Source: CAZCVI01 sp964502145 (GTDB lineage Bacteria; Acidobacteriota; Aminicenantia; UBA2199). From it: a DNA stretch of 64,000 nucleotides. The stretch is from NCBI GenBank assembly GCA_964502145.1, contig CAZCVI010000021.1:1-64000 (forward strand), in the 5' to 3' direction. Shown piece after piece: positions 8,866 through 17,929 of the stretch; position 1 is the stretch's first letter; the number at the start of each line of letters is the position of its first letter. The notes below the pieces were generated by a model, which made no database searches, was not told the DNA's origin, and saw only the letters and a program-made list of their open reading frames with translations. The position numbers and the translations under genes are program-made.

Positions 8866-10437
8866 GTGATCAGTAATAAAACCGATATCCCCGGGAAACC
8901 GGGGGTATATCTTTTTAAAGCTGGTGACCGCGTCTTGTATATCGGCAAGGCCAAAGATTTAAAGAAGCGTGTCAGCCAGTATTTTCAGCGGCAGGATGTG
9001 CCTGTCATCCACAACCTGCTTTTAGAAGCCGATGATATCGAATATATTGTCACCGATGACGAAAAAGACGCGTTGCATCTCGAATACAATCTGGTGCATC
9101 GTTATCAACCCCCCTTTAATATCCGTTTAAAAGACGATAAAAGTTTCCCCATGATCGAGATTTCTATAGCCGAACCGTTTCCTGGTTTGTATTATTCTCG
9201 GCAGGTCAAAACCGGGTATTTTTATATTGGTCCGATAGTGGATTCGCGAAAGACCAGGGAGTTGATTGACATTCTCACCCGTTTATTCAAGTTGCGCACC
9301 TGCGCGGCCAATACCTTTAACCGCCAAACCCCCTGTCTCTATTATTATATTGACCGGTGCAGTGCCCCCTGTGCTGGTAAAATTTCTCAGGCCGAGTATC
9401 AACGCTGTTGCCAGGAGGCCATCGAGTTCCTGAAAGGAAAGAAACATGCCCTTATCGAGCGACTGGAACAGAAAATGCACTCATTTGCCCAGGTATTAAA
9501 ATTTGAAGAAGCGCAAAAAATCAAGGAAGACCTCGCTTTGATCACGCCTTTTGTGGTCGAGTCGTATATTTCTTCTGTGACCAATCTTAAGCGCGATTAC
9601 GATGTGCTTGCTTTTCGGTTCGACCCGGACAACCGCACTAGTTTTATTATTTTGTTTTCCGTGCTTGAAGGGCGGATACGCGGCAAGGAGTTTTTTAATT
9701 TTGATGCTGTTTCCAATCGGTCCGAGGAGATTTTAAAAGAGTTCCTTGTGTCCTATTATAGTACTGGGAACATTCCCCATGAGATACTCGTTAATCTTCT
9801 GCCCGCAGATGTCGAGGAACTCCAGGTTTTATTGGCGGGTTTAGCTGGGCGACAGGTGTCGATCAAGGTCCCCATGCTTGGCAAGAAGCGCAAGACCATG
9901 GCATTGGCTTTTAAGAATCTCAATTTATATATCACCAAGAATCAATTTTCCCTCGTGGGGGCACGTTTACAGGAAGCCTTGTTGCTGACTCGGTTCCCGC
10001 AGTCGATCGAGGGGTTTGATATCTCTCACTTATCCGAGCGGGACCGTGTCGGAGCAGCCGTGGTATTTGAAAAAGGCGAGCCTGCCCGCAAGAAGTACCG
10101 CAATTACATCATCAAGGACGCGCCGCCCGGAGATACAGAAGCAATAAAAGAAGTATTGGAACGGCGCTTTAAAAATTTAACCCAGTTTCCCGACCTCTTA
10201 TTGATTGATGGTGGTATTCCGCAGTTAGGGGCCGCGTTGGAGATCAAGCATAAATTACATCTGCCCTGTGATATTGTCGCATTAGCCAAACGCGAGGAGC
10301 GTGTTTATTTGGCGAATGGTCACTCCGTTTTATTTCCCCAGGATTCACCCGAACGGTTCCTGTTGCAAAATATTCGCGATGAAGTCCATCGCCGGGCAGT
10401 GACCCACCATCGGCAAAGACGCGAAAAGATTAAGTAA
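8866..10437 (+). CDS. uvrC: UvrABC excinuclease subunit C, short form without the C-terminal HhH domain
   Basis: UvrC makes the dual incisions in nucleotide excision repair. The protein has 523 residues. The order is a GIY-YIG nuclease domain (1-90, KPGVYLFKAGDRVLYIGKAKDLKKRV), a four-Cys Fe-S region (C-x9-C-x7-C-x3-C, about 145-170), a UVR/UvrB-binding motif (about 200-230) and an RNase H-like nuclease (FDISH, LLIDGG, DEVHRRAV). Typical UvrC has about 600 residues and ends in a tandem helix-hairpin-helix. This one stops right after HRQRREKIK, where that domain would begin. The start is GTG; the ATG two bases earlier leads directly into a stop. It ends the PASTA-rpe operon. Confidence 0.95.
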   Translation: MISNKTDIPGKPGVYLFKAGDRVLYIGKAKDLKKRVSQYFQRQDVPVIHNLLLEADDIEYIVTDDEKDALHLEYNLVHRYQPPFNIRLKDDKSFPMIEISIAEPFPGLYYSRQVKTGYFYIGPIVDSRKTRELIDILTRLFKLRTCAANTFNRQTPCLYYYIDRCSAPCAGKISQAEYQRCCQEAIEFLKGKKHALIERLEQKMHSFAQVLKFEEAQKIKEDLALITPFVVESYISSVTNLKRDYDVLAFRFDPDNRTSFIILFSVLEGRIRGKEFFNFDAVSNRSEEILKEFLVSYYSTGNIPHEILVNLLPADVEELQVLLAGLAGRQVSIKVPMLGKKRKTMALAFKNLNLYITKNQFSLVGARLQEALLLTRFPQSIEGFDISHLSERDRVGAAVVFEKGEPARKKYRNYIIKDAPPGDTEAIKEVLERRFKNLTQFPDLLLIDGGIPQLGAALEIKHKLHLPCDIVALAKREERVYLANGHSVLFPQDSPERFLLQNIRDEVHRRAVTHHRQRREKIK

Positions 10438-10640
10438 CAATTTATCTTTTCCCGTTTATTCCTTCACAATATTCTGCTATAATTAAACAAGACAATTTCT
10501 GAAAATATTTCTACCACAATCCGTTGTGTTCTATGAAGCCGTGGGTTTATCTCCTATTCATGTTGTATCCTGTATCCTGTTTATTGTTTCCCGTATAAAC
10601 CAGTAAAATATAAATATAACCGAATATAAAAGGAGGAACA
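10438..10640. other. Gap before the MBL-lamin-tail gene
   Basis: AT-rich spacer with a TATAAT-like box (CTATAATTAAAC, about 10,479-10,484) and a strong RBS (AAGGAGGAACA) before the ATG at 10,641. No gene or clear terminator is seen. Confidence 0.4.
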
Positions 10641-13600
10641 ATGTTTAGCGTAAACATCAAGAAACTTTTCCCCGTTCTCTTGTTGGGGCTCATTCTGTCG
10701 TTATTGCCCGGTATTATGTGGGCGCAGACGCAGAATCTTGAGATTCATTACATCAATGTGCAACAGGGTCAGAGTACCCTGATTATTGGACCCAATGGCA
10801 CCACTATCTTGTTTGATGGTGGTAACGAGTACAAGGGTACGACCGAGGTTGTCCCGTATCTCCAAGCCATCGGTATTACTACCTCTACCCCGCTTGATTA
10901 TATCATCACGTCCCATCGTGATACCGATCATTATTGGGGTTTGACCGAGGTCATGACCTACGGGTACGATGCCTTGCATGTCTATGATAATGGCAGTAAC
11001 AAATACAATGACATTTGGCAAGCTTTTGCCGATGCTGCCGCACAAACCACAGCCGGAGCCGTTGTACCGATTACCCTCGGACAGGTGATTAATCTCGGCA
11101 ATGGCGCTACAGCCACCTGTGTGGCCAGTAATGGCTATGTACTTGGCGTTGGTGCTATTCCCAACGGTCAGGTCAATGAGAATGATCGTTCCGTCTGTTT
11201 GTTGATTCAATACGGTGACTTTGATTATCTTGTTACCGGCGATTTGGGTGGCGGTAGCGATGATATCATCTGTACCGGGCGTTCGACCAGCCAGATTGAT
11301 ATCGAAAGTTATCTGGTCAAAACCTTGATGCCCGCTGGTGCTTCACCCATGCTTTCTTCTTATGGACTCGAAGTCGCCCATGTTGGTCATCACGGCAGCG
11401 AAAGCAGTACCAATGCGAATTATAAGAACATTCTCACCCCCACCGTCGCCTGTATTGCCGTCGGCCCCGGCCAATCCACCGATTGGTTTCACCCCCGGAT
11501 TGATGTAGTGGATAATGTCCTGTTATCCCAGGCACCCTGTGTGACCTCGCCTACCGCCCTGGTGTTGCAAACCGAGGAAGGTTATCCTGTCGGTATAAAA
11601 ACCAGTTATTCCGGTTACTGTGTCGGTGACATGGTCATCACTACCGATGGTACTACCTCGTACACTATCACTGCCAATGGTGCAGTCAGTCAGGGCCCAG
11701 ATGAACGGACCGCTGCTGGACTGCCTGCCAGTTTTTATTTCGATGAGTATGCCGCTGTGGACTCCTCGCCCATACTGTACGATATCCACGATGAGAACAC
11801 CAGCCGCACCGCTTCTACAATCAAGTGGCTATCCAACGAGTCTTGCACTTCCGTCGTGCGTTATGGCACCGTTTCTGGCAGCCATCCTTATAGTGTCAGT
11901 TCAGGCACCATGGTGGTCAATCACCAGATCAGTCTTACCAGTTTAACGCCCTATACCACCTATTATTATGTTGTTGAATCCACCGATGCCAACAGCAACA
12001 CCACTACCTCGTTGGAGTACAATTTTATTGCCGTTAATCCCGAAGACATCAAGATCGTGTTCAGTGAAGTGTTTTACGACACTCCTGGCGATGATACCGT
12101 TGAGGAGTGGATCGAGTTGTACAACAATTCCCCGGTCGGCGTTGATATCAGTGGTTGGACAATAGTTGACAACAATGGCACCGGCGCCTCATTTGCTATG
12201 CCTGCTGGTTCCGTTATCGCTTCCCACACCTATTTCACCCTCGCCCGTGATACCACCGGGTTTAATGCCTTGTATGGCTATAATGCCGATATTTACGGGA
12301 ACCTTCCCTCTATGAACAACAGCGGTGAAGCCCTTGTCTTAAAAAATAAAAGTGGCACTTTAATGGATGCCATGGGCATGGAAGGGGGCAGTACCGGTGG
12401 TTTGCCTACCAATTGGGGCAGTACCACCCTTCCCAGTGCTCCTACCGGTAGTACTGTCGTGCGCAGCAATCCTGCCACTGATAGTGATACCTATTCCGAT
12501 TGGTCTGTCGCCACTAACAATGGCTATCCCCAGACCCAGTTCATGAACAATCCCAGTTATATGAACGTTGTTTTTAGCGAGGTTTTTTATGATACACCCG
12601 GCGACGATACCGTTGAGGAGTGGATCGAGTTATACAACAATTCGCCCATGTCCGTTGATATCAGTGGTTGGACCATCACCGATAACAATGGCACCGGGGC
12701 TACCTATACATTCCCGCAGAGCACCAGCATGGCTGCCCGTTCTTATTTTACCGTGGCTGTGAACAGCACCGGGTTTGTCAATTTGTACGGGTACAGTGCC
12801 AGTTTGGTTGGCGCTATTCCTTCCTTGAACAACACCGGTGATGCCATCGTGTTAAAAAACAGTAGCGGCACCGTCAAAGATGCAGTCGGCTGGGAAGGTG
12901 GCGCTGGAGCTGGTGTTCCCACTGGATGGGGAAGCACCACCGCGCCCAATGCTATCACAGGTAAGACTATTGTTCGTTCTGATGTCACTGCTGATACCAA
13001 CACTTATGCTGATTGGGCCATAGCCAACAACAATGGCTTCCCCCAGACCCAGACCGTTATGTACAAGGTTGTATTCAGTGAAGTATTTTATGACACTCCT
13101 GGTGATGATGCCGTTGAGGAGTGGATCGAGTTGTACAACAATTCTCCAGTGGCCGTGAATATTGGCGGTTGGAAAATCAAGGATAACAATGGCACTGGTG
13201 GCACTTACACTTTCCCCACTGGCACTACCATGGCCGCAGCCTCCTATTTGACTATCGCCTTAAACAGTACCGGGTTTAATGCCTTGTACAATTATAATGC
13301 CGATATATATGGCGCGTTTTCTGCATTGAACAATACCGGTGATGCTCTTGTATTAGAGAACAGTTCCGGGAACATCATTGATGCAGTCGGTTGGGAAGGT
13401 GGGGCAAGTGCAGGAGTGCCCACCGGGTGGGGTAGTACGACCGCGCCCAGTGCGCCTATTGGCAGTACTATTGTCCGTTCCAATGTCACTGTTGATACCA
13501 ACACCTATGTTGATTGGACAACTGCCTCTAACAACGGGTATCCCCAGACCCAGACTGGTTCTAACATTAAAGTTGTGTTCAGTGAGGTTTTTTATGATAC

Positions 13601-14060
13601 TCCTGGCACCGATTCAGTTGAGGAGTGGATCGAGTTATACAATAACTCTACCGTGGCCGTTAATATCGGTGGTTGGACTATCACTGACAACAATGGTACT
13701 GGGTCAACCTATACCGTTCCCACCGGGAATTCTATTGCGGCTGGCGGGCATTTTACCATTGCCATTAACAGTACCGGGTTTAATGCCCTTTATGGCTACA
13801 ATGCCAATCTTTACGGTGCTATTCCCAGTATGAACAACACCGGTGATGCCTTAATATTGAAGGACAGCGCCGGTATTGAGAAAGATGCCGTGGGTTGGGA
13901 AGCTGGCGATACCGGTGGTTTGCCCACCAATTGGGGCAGTACGACCCTGCCTAATGCCGCTACAGGCAGTACAATTGTGAGATCTCCCGTAACCACTGAC
14001 AGCAACACCTATGCAGATTGGACTACCGCCACTAATAACGGTAATCCGCAGATTCAGTAA
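10641..14060 (+). CDS. Secreted ComEC-like metallo-beta-lactamase-fold hydrolase with four lamin-tail domains
   Basis: A 1,139-residue protein. A signal peptide (about 1-29) precedes an MBL-fold domain (about 33-330) with the zinc motif SHRDTDH at 91-97, a downstream LVTGDLG and VGHHGSE, as in ComEC/Rec2-type hydrolases. A fibronectin-like segment (about 370-465) follows. Four tandem lamin-tail (LTD) domains of about 165 residues end the protein, each starting with a near-identical FSEVFYDTPG. Free ComEC-like domains are probable secreted nucleases or phosphodiesterases; lamin-tail domains may bind surfaces or DNA. No anchor or sorting signal is seen at the C-terminus, which stops after the fourth repeat. 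The high DNA identity between repeats suggests recent expansion. Confidence 0.88.
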   Translation: MFSVNIKKLFPVLLLGLILSLLPGIMWAQTQNLEIHYINVQQGQSTLIIGPNGTTILFDGGNEYKGTTEVVPYLQAIGITTSTPLDYIITSHRDTDHYWGLTEVMTYGYDALHVYDNGSNKYNDIWQAFADAAAQTTAGAVVPITLGQVINLGNGATATCVASNGYVLGVGAIPNGQVNENDRSVCLLIQYGDFDYLVTGDLGGGSDDIICTGRSTSQIDIESYLVKTLMPAGASPMLSSYGLEVAHVGHHGSESSTNANYKNILTPTVACIAVGPGQSTDWFHPRIDVVDNVLLSQAPCVTSPTALVLQTEEGYPVGIKTSYSGYCVGDMVITTDGTTSYTITANGAVSQGPDERTAAGLPASFYFDEYAAVDSSPILYDIHDENTSRTASTIKWLSNESCTSVVRYGTVSGSHPYSVSSGTMVVNHQISLTSLTPYTTYYYVVESTDANSNTTTSLEYNFIAVNPEDIKIVFSEVFYDTPGDDTVEEWIELYNNSPVGVDISGWTIVDNNGTGASFAMPAGSVIASHTYFTLARDTTGFNALYGYNADIYGNLPSMNNSGEALVLKNKSGTLMDAMGMEGGSTGGLPTNWGSTTLPSAPTGSTVVRSNPATDSDTYSDWSVATNNGYPQTQFMNNPSYMNVVFSEVFYDTPGDDTVEEWIELYNNSPMSVDISGWTITDNNGTGATYTFPQSTSMAARSYFTVAVNSTGFVNLYGYSASLVGAIPSLNNTGDAIVLKNSSGTVKDAVGWEGGAGAGVPTGWGSTTAPNAITGKTIVRSDVTADTNTYADWAIANNNGFPQTQTVMYKVVFSEVFYDTPGDDAVEEWIELYNNSPVAVNIGGWKIKDNNGTGGTYTFPTGTTMAAASYLTIALNSTGFNALYNYNADIYGAFSALNNTGDALVLENSSGNIIDAVGWEGGASAGVPTGWGSTTAPSAPIGSTIVRSNVTVDTNTYVDWTTASNNGYPQTQTGSNIKVVFSEVFYDTPGTDSVEEWIELYNNSTVAVNIGGWTITDNNGTGSTYTVPTGNSIAAGGHFTIAINSTGFNALYGYNANLYGAIPSMNNTGDALILKDSAGIEKDAVGWEAGDTGGLPTNWGSTTLPNAATGSTIVRSPVTTDSNTYADWTTATNNGNPQIQ

Positions 14061-14106
14061 CAGAAATAAGATAAGTTAGTACAAACTAACACCGCCTAAA
14101 AAACCG

Positions 14107-14139
14107 GGGCAGGGTCAACCGATCCTGCCCTTTTTTTTT
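14107..14139 (+). terminator. Intrinsic terminator after the MBL-lamin-tail gene
   Basis: GGGCAGG/CCTGCCC stem (14107-14113, 14124-14130) with a 10-nt loop, followed by nine T. Confidence 0.85.
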
Positions 14140-14254
14140 CCTCAAAAAAACTTACAATCATTACATATCAATCATCTCCAGATTTTTCAAGCACCCCTCC
14201 AAGGCACTGTCCAACCCACCCCAAAATAAAAAAAAATATTTTTTTGTTTTTTAC
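14140..14254. other. AT-rich gap upstream of the HU-like promoter
   Basis: Contains A- and T-tracts (AAATAAAAAAAAATATTTTTTTG) that may act as an UP element for the promoter that follows. No gene is seen. Confidence 0.35.
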
Positions 14255-14283
14255 TTGACACGAATGTATAACGGTGGTATATT
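14255..14283 (+). promoter_or_regulatory. Strong sigma70-type promoter of the HU-like gene
   Basis: TTGACA (14255-14260), 17-nt spacer and TATATT (14278-14283), one mismatch from consensus, preceded by A/T tracts. The expected 5' leader is about 175 nt long and AT-rich, unlike the leaderless promoters elsewhere in the window. Confidence 0.75.
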
Positions 14284-14466
14284 ATTAGACGTACAGTATG
14301 GATATTGTATGTTAGAAAAACAGAACGTGTAAATGAAGAAAAAAAATGTATATATTGTGGCCAGGTATATGCATTAAAAATAAAAAATAAAATAACAAAG
14401 GAGAACACAGAAAATGTTACAGAAAATTAGTAAGACAAGTCAGACGTTGGAAGTTTGGAGGACAAA

Positions 14467-14859
14467 ATGGCAGACAAATTAACCGCTATTAACCTGATGA
14501 GGCCGCGCTTGGAGTTAGGGCGTATAATTGAGCTAGACCAGCTTGAGGCGTTTATCGCTGATCGGTCTGGTGCCAGTCGTGCTGGTATATTGCAGGTTTT
14601 GAATGAGTTGCGGGAAGCTCTTTTGTTCTTCAATTTGGATGGGCGTGCCCTTAGGATTGAAGGGCTGGGCAGGTTTTCACCGAAGATAGCTTTGGATGGT
14701 ACGATCACGTACTCCGTGGCGCCCGATAGCAGGGTATTGACACGTTTGAGCACAAAGCTGTACAAAGGTGAGATCGTGAATCGGGAACATATCGGGAAAA
14801 CACCGGAAGAACTGGTTGTGATCTGGAATGAAAAACATCCTGAAGACCCCGTTGTATAA
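14467..14859 (+). CDS. HU/IHF-like DNA-binding protein
   Basis: A 130-residue protein resembling the HU-like domain found in Bacteroidetes-type histone-like proteins. The N-terminus carries the helical dimer part (RIIELDQLEAFIADRSGASR), then ILQVLNELREALLFFNLDG and the arm/saddle region LRIEGLGRFSPKIALDG. It probably bends or packages DNA. A TTG upstream is in frame, but GGAGG at 14457-14461 places the start at ATG 14467. The strong promoter and terminator pair around it imply an abundant monocistronic message. Confidence 0.75.
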   Translation: MADKLTAINLMRPRLELGRIIELDQLEAFIADRSGASRAGILQVLNELREALLFFNLDGRALRIEGLGRFSPKIALDGTITYSVAPDSRVLTRLSTKLYKGEIVNREHIGKTPEELVVIWNEKHPEDPVV

Positions 14860-14886
14860 GATTTAAGAGACTATCCATTTTTTAAG

Positions 14887-14972
14887 CCCGGTCGGTGGTG
14901 TTAGAAACCACCACCGGGTGTTTCACGAAAGGTCCGCAGGTAATCACGATTACCTGTGGGCCTTTTTTTTTT
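14887..14972 (+). terminator. Double hairpin terminator after the HU-like gene
   Basis: The first stem is CCCGGT...GGTGGT / ACCACCACCGGG (14887-14917), a little irregular. The second is a 14-bp stem GGTCCGCAGGTAAT / ATTACCTGTGGGCC (14931-14962) with a 4-nt loop and ten T. Confidence 0.85.
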
Positions 14973-14993
14973 ATCCTTCCGCCCCCCTCCGAA

Positions 14994-15206
14994 TTATAGC
15001 CGATAACTTCAGGAATCATAGGCTATAATCTCTAGAATCATAGGCGATGATTTCAAAATTGTCGCCTATAATTCCACCAATCATAGGCGACAATTCCAGA
15101 AATCTTCGCCTATAATTCCACCAATCATAGGCGATAAATTCCAAGATTGTCGCCGATAATTCCCTCAATCATAGGCGATGATTCACGCATTTCTCGCCGA
15201 TGATTT
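14994..15206. repeat. Array of about 22-bp units in alternating orientation
   Basis: Units containing AATTCC and ATAGGCGA or its complement TCGCCTAT recur about every 22 bp, with a higher-order period near 43 bp. TCGCCTATAATTCC followed by AATCATAGGCGA gives small hairpins, visible three times. No protein-like frame and no spacer diversity is seen. Confidence 0.75.
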
Positions 15207-15816
15207 ATCCATTTCCCAAAAATATCCCAAAAATATCCCCGCTAATTTCTATATCTCCGTATTTCCTTACCTTTTTTTTCTCAATTTACCAAAATAACTG
15301 TCTTATTTACGTGAAAATAGGATGGTATAAGGAAAAAGATGGAGAAAAAGGGTAATCGGTTTGATGGGTTGATGTGGCAAGGCATAGAGTTTTTTGTGAT
15401 CGTAGACGCGACATCCCTGTCGCATTAATAAGGGAAGAAAATAAATAACAGGATACGATTTCTGGCGAATTTCGTGGAAGTAACCCCGCCAACGGCATTA
15501 TGCCACGCGATTATAATAAAACAGAAACTCTTGAATTTCGGGTTTCTTTAATGTTTCCAAATCCGTTTAGTGAAACGCCCTCTTGATCACGAGGAAATGA
15601 AAAAACCGGTGCCCGTACAAAAAACCGGCAAAGTCGAACCATGTTGTCAGTAGAGTTACCCGTTTATATTAAACGGCATTTTCTATAAGATGTGCGACAA
15701 ATATTTCGTGGGAATAGGTGAGGTTTTTTCTCTTTGTTACGGCTCCACGACAAATATGGCTGGAACAACAATTCAAATAAGATGCTGGGGGGCTATACGC
15801 ACGGAATTTCGAAATA
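15207..15816. other. Gene-free stretch with a dispersed-repeat copy
   Basis: GTAGACGCGACATCCCTGTCGCATTAATAAG (15402-15432) and the decayed sequence after it to about 15,484 match the dispersed repeat at 46,389, 48,154 and 50,702. The rest (including AAACCGGTGCC and AAACCGGC near 15,605-15,635) shows no convincing gene. It looks like mobile-element debris. Confidence 0.5.
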
Positions 15817-16311
15817 ATGGAGGCATACAACTCGCGGATGATCAATGATGCAATTACCCAATATGGAAAAACCAAAAGGTATGAATAAATAAATGTCTCC
15901 GGGTGGTCATCAATACCTATCTTCCTGTGTTGGAGATATTGGTCGTGTTAATCGGAGCTTTCGCACCGTCACCGAAGTTTTTTTTAGAAATTTTACTGGT
16001 TCTATCATAAATCAAAATTATAAATCAAAAAAAATTTGACTTTTTTTCAAAAAAAATTTGACTTTTTTGTATATATGTGTTATAAAAAGATGGATTCAAA
16101 ATCCCTACTATATGACGGAAAAGAATGAGAATGAAAATTAATGCTTATATTCTGTTCTACGTTAAGAAAAAAAAATCATTTGGAATAGGATATTTTCATT
16201 ACCATATTATTCTATGTGGAGTTTCGAAAATTTTGCACTGGGATTTTTGTGACTTATCCTTGATATTAAACTGCATTAGAAACACAAAATTTAATAAATA
16301 ATGGAGGAAAC
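15817..16311 (+). repeat. Left copy of the duplicated upstream region of the RiPP precursor
   Basis: About 490 bp closely matching 17,449-17,929, including ACCCAATATGGAAAAACC, CTCCGGGTGGTCATCAATACC, runs of AAATTTGAC and the 5' leader. A short frame just before 15,884 (AYNSRMINDAITQYGKTK) may be the tail of an IS transposase, but that is only a guess. The region ends in a strong GGAGG. Confidence 0.7.
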
Positions 16312-16521
16312 ATGAACAATATCATGAAATTAAGTGTTGAGGAACTGAAGGATGCAAAAGGTGGTCTCCCTTACGAAAAACCTGTTCTAGTAGTAATGGC
16401 GCCAGTGGACGGTTGTGGTGGCGGAGAATATAACTCCAAAGGTGGTTGTGGAGGCGGGGATTATAACTCTGGCGGTGGTTGCGGTGGAGGAACCTATAAC
16501 TCCGGTTATTGCGAGCTTTAA
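16312..16521 (+). CDS. RiPP precursor peptide A, Scm-type, repeat core
   Basis: A 69-residue precursor. Residues 1-18 (LSVEELKDAKGG) resemble a double-glycine leader. Residues 21-26 (YEKPVL) match the YxxPxL motif that RRE/PqqD-type chaperones bind in lasso and related peptides. The core is three 11-residue repeats (GCGGGEYNSKG, GCGGGDYNSGG, GCGGGTYNSGY; residues 34-66) followed by CEL, with Cys35, 46, 57 and 67. The likely modifiers are the two radical SAM enzymes and the PqqD-like protein on the opposite strand. GGAGGAAAC precedes the ATG. The leader is nearly identical to that of the gene at 17,930, while the core differs. Confidence 0.85.
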   Translation: MNNIMKLSVEELKDAKGGLPYEKPVLVVMAPVDGCGGGEYNSKGGCGGGDYNSGGGCGGGTYNSGYCEL

Positions 16522-16546
16522 TCTTAGCCTAAATAACTATTAATTT

Positions 16547-16593
16547 CTCACCCGGCAGCCTGCGAACAAGCAGTTGCTGCCAGGTGAGTTTTT
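16547..16593. terminator. Terminator after precursor A
   Basis: A 13-bp stem CTCACCCGGCAGC / GCTGCCAGGTGAG with one mismatch (16547-16559, 16576-16588), then five T. The same hairpin follows precursor B, where it lies between convergent genes. Confidence 0.8.
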
Positions 16594-16597
16594 CCAT

Positions 16598-17116
16598 TCA
16601 ATTTCTGGGGGATGTTACTGTTTTCATTCTGGTTTCAGGAAATAATCCCTTTTCAAGAGCTTGATTGCAAAACCAATATGGAGCCCAAATATCTTTTGAA
16701 GAGAAATAATTTTGAGCAATACATGATCCAAAACAAAAGTTATTCATTAAACAATTTCCACAAATTCCTTTAAATTTATCGGGAATTCCTTCTCGTAACT
16801 CATTAAGGACTGGGGTATTTTCCCAAACATCTTCTAACGCATCCTTTGAGGCATCGCCGAAGACGAGTTCCGGGATGTGGTTCCCAATACCGCAAAGCGC
16901 ATATAAGCCATTGGATAAGACTCCCATAATGCCAAGAACTCCACAAGTAATTCCGCCATGGCCACCCTTTCCAAACATCTTGCCCAACGGGTGAAACGCT
17001 GGGGGCTGATGGTAAAATAGATTCAGCTTCGTGGAGGGAGCGAGCGTGTGTTGAACCCATTTTCCTAATTGGACAAGTTCTTCGATAGTTAAAGATTCAC
17101 CGGTTTCAGTTATTTT
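16598..17116 (-). pseudogene. Truncated duplicate of the radical SAM/SPASM gene (3' part only)
   Basis: Carries only the last ~172 codons of the enzyme at 18,249-19,358 and appears identical to it base for base. It includes the SPASM cysteines (CGNCLMNNFCFGSC). The radical SAM core with CxxxCxxC is missing. The match stops at about 17,116, where an ISL3-like left end begins. It cannot encode a working enzyme. The perfect identity implies a recent duplication or gene conversion. Confidence 0.85.
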
Positions 17117-17119
17117 ATT

Positions 17120-17449
17120 GGTTCTTTCTCATTTCAAGTGGGTATGTTAAAATACAGGTATGCTAAAATATATAAAATATGGCAAAATTAAAAAAAAAGG
17201 AGCTTGAAAATGACTGGTTTGAAGGCTATCTTTACGAAAATGTTGAATATTGAGTGGCTTTGGAGGTTAGATAAGATAACTTTTGCTGAAGATGAAGGAG
17301 TTATCAGAATATTTATCGATTTTGCAAGGGGGAGTGAGTTTCCCTGTCCTATTTGCGGAAAACCTTCTAAAGTTTACGATACAACAGAAAAGGAGTGGAG
17401 GCATCTCAATTTTTTTCAGTATATTTGTTACCTGACTGCAAGGGTGCCA
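17120..17449 (+). mobile_element. 5' fragment of an ISL3-family insertion sequence
   Basis: Starts with GGTTCTTTCTCATTTC, which fits the GG-N-TCTTT start of ISL3-family terminal repeats. A reading frame opens at ATG 17,210 (AAAGGAG 7 nt upstream) and encodes the N-terminal zinc-binding domain of an ISL3 transposase: CPICGKPSKVYDTTEKEWRH, then FFQYICYLTARVP. At about 17,449 the frame runs into the second copy of the duplicated RiPP region and ends out of context at 17,524. The catalytic DDE domain is missing, so the element is dead. Confidence 0.75.
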
Positions 17450-17929
17450 TGGAGGCATTCACTCGCGGATGTATCCATGATGCCATTACCCAATATGGAA
17501 AAACCAAAAGGTGTGAATGAATAAACGTCTCCGGGTGGTCATCAATACCTATCTTCCTGTGTTGGAGATATTGTCCGTATTAATCGGCGCTTTCGCACCA
17601 TCCCCGAAATTTTATTTAGAAATTTTACTGGTTCTATCATAAATCAAAATTATAAATCAAAAAAAATTTGACTTTCTTGTATATATGTGCTATAAAAAAA
17701 AGATGGATTCAAAATCCATACAATATGACGGAAAAGAATGAGAATGAGAATGAAAATTAATGCTTATATTCTGTTTCACGTTAAGAAAAAAAAATCATTT
17801 GGAATTGGATATTTTCATTACCATATTATTCTATGTGGAGTTTCGAAAATTTTGCTCTGGGATTTTTGTGACTGATCCTTGATATTAAACTGCATTAGAA
17901 GCACAAAATTTATAAATAATGGAGGAAAC

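Noticed and set aside
14994..15206. CRISPR array
   Set aside because: Units alternate in orientation and there are no unique spacers of constant length. No cas gene is nearby.
15819..15884. C-terminus of an ISL3 transposase
   Set aside because: Only about 20 codons are open (EAYNSRMINDAITQYGKTKR) and an expected inverted terminal repeat is absent, so I keep it only as a possibility.
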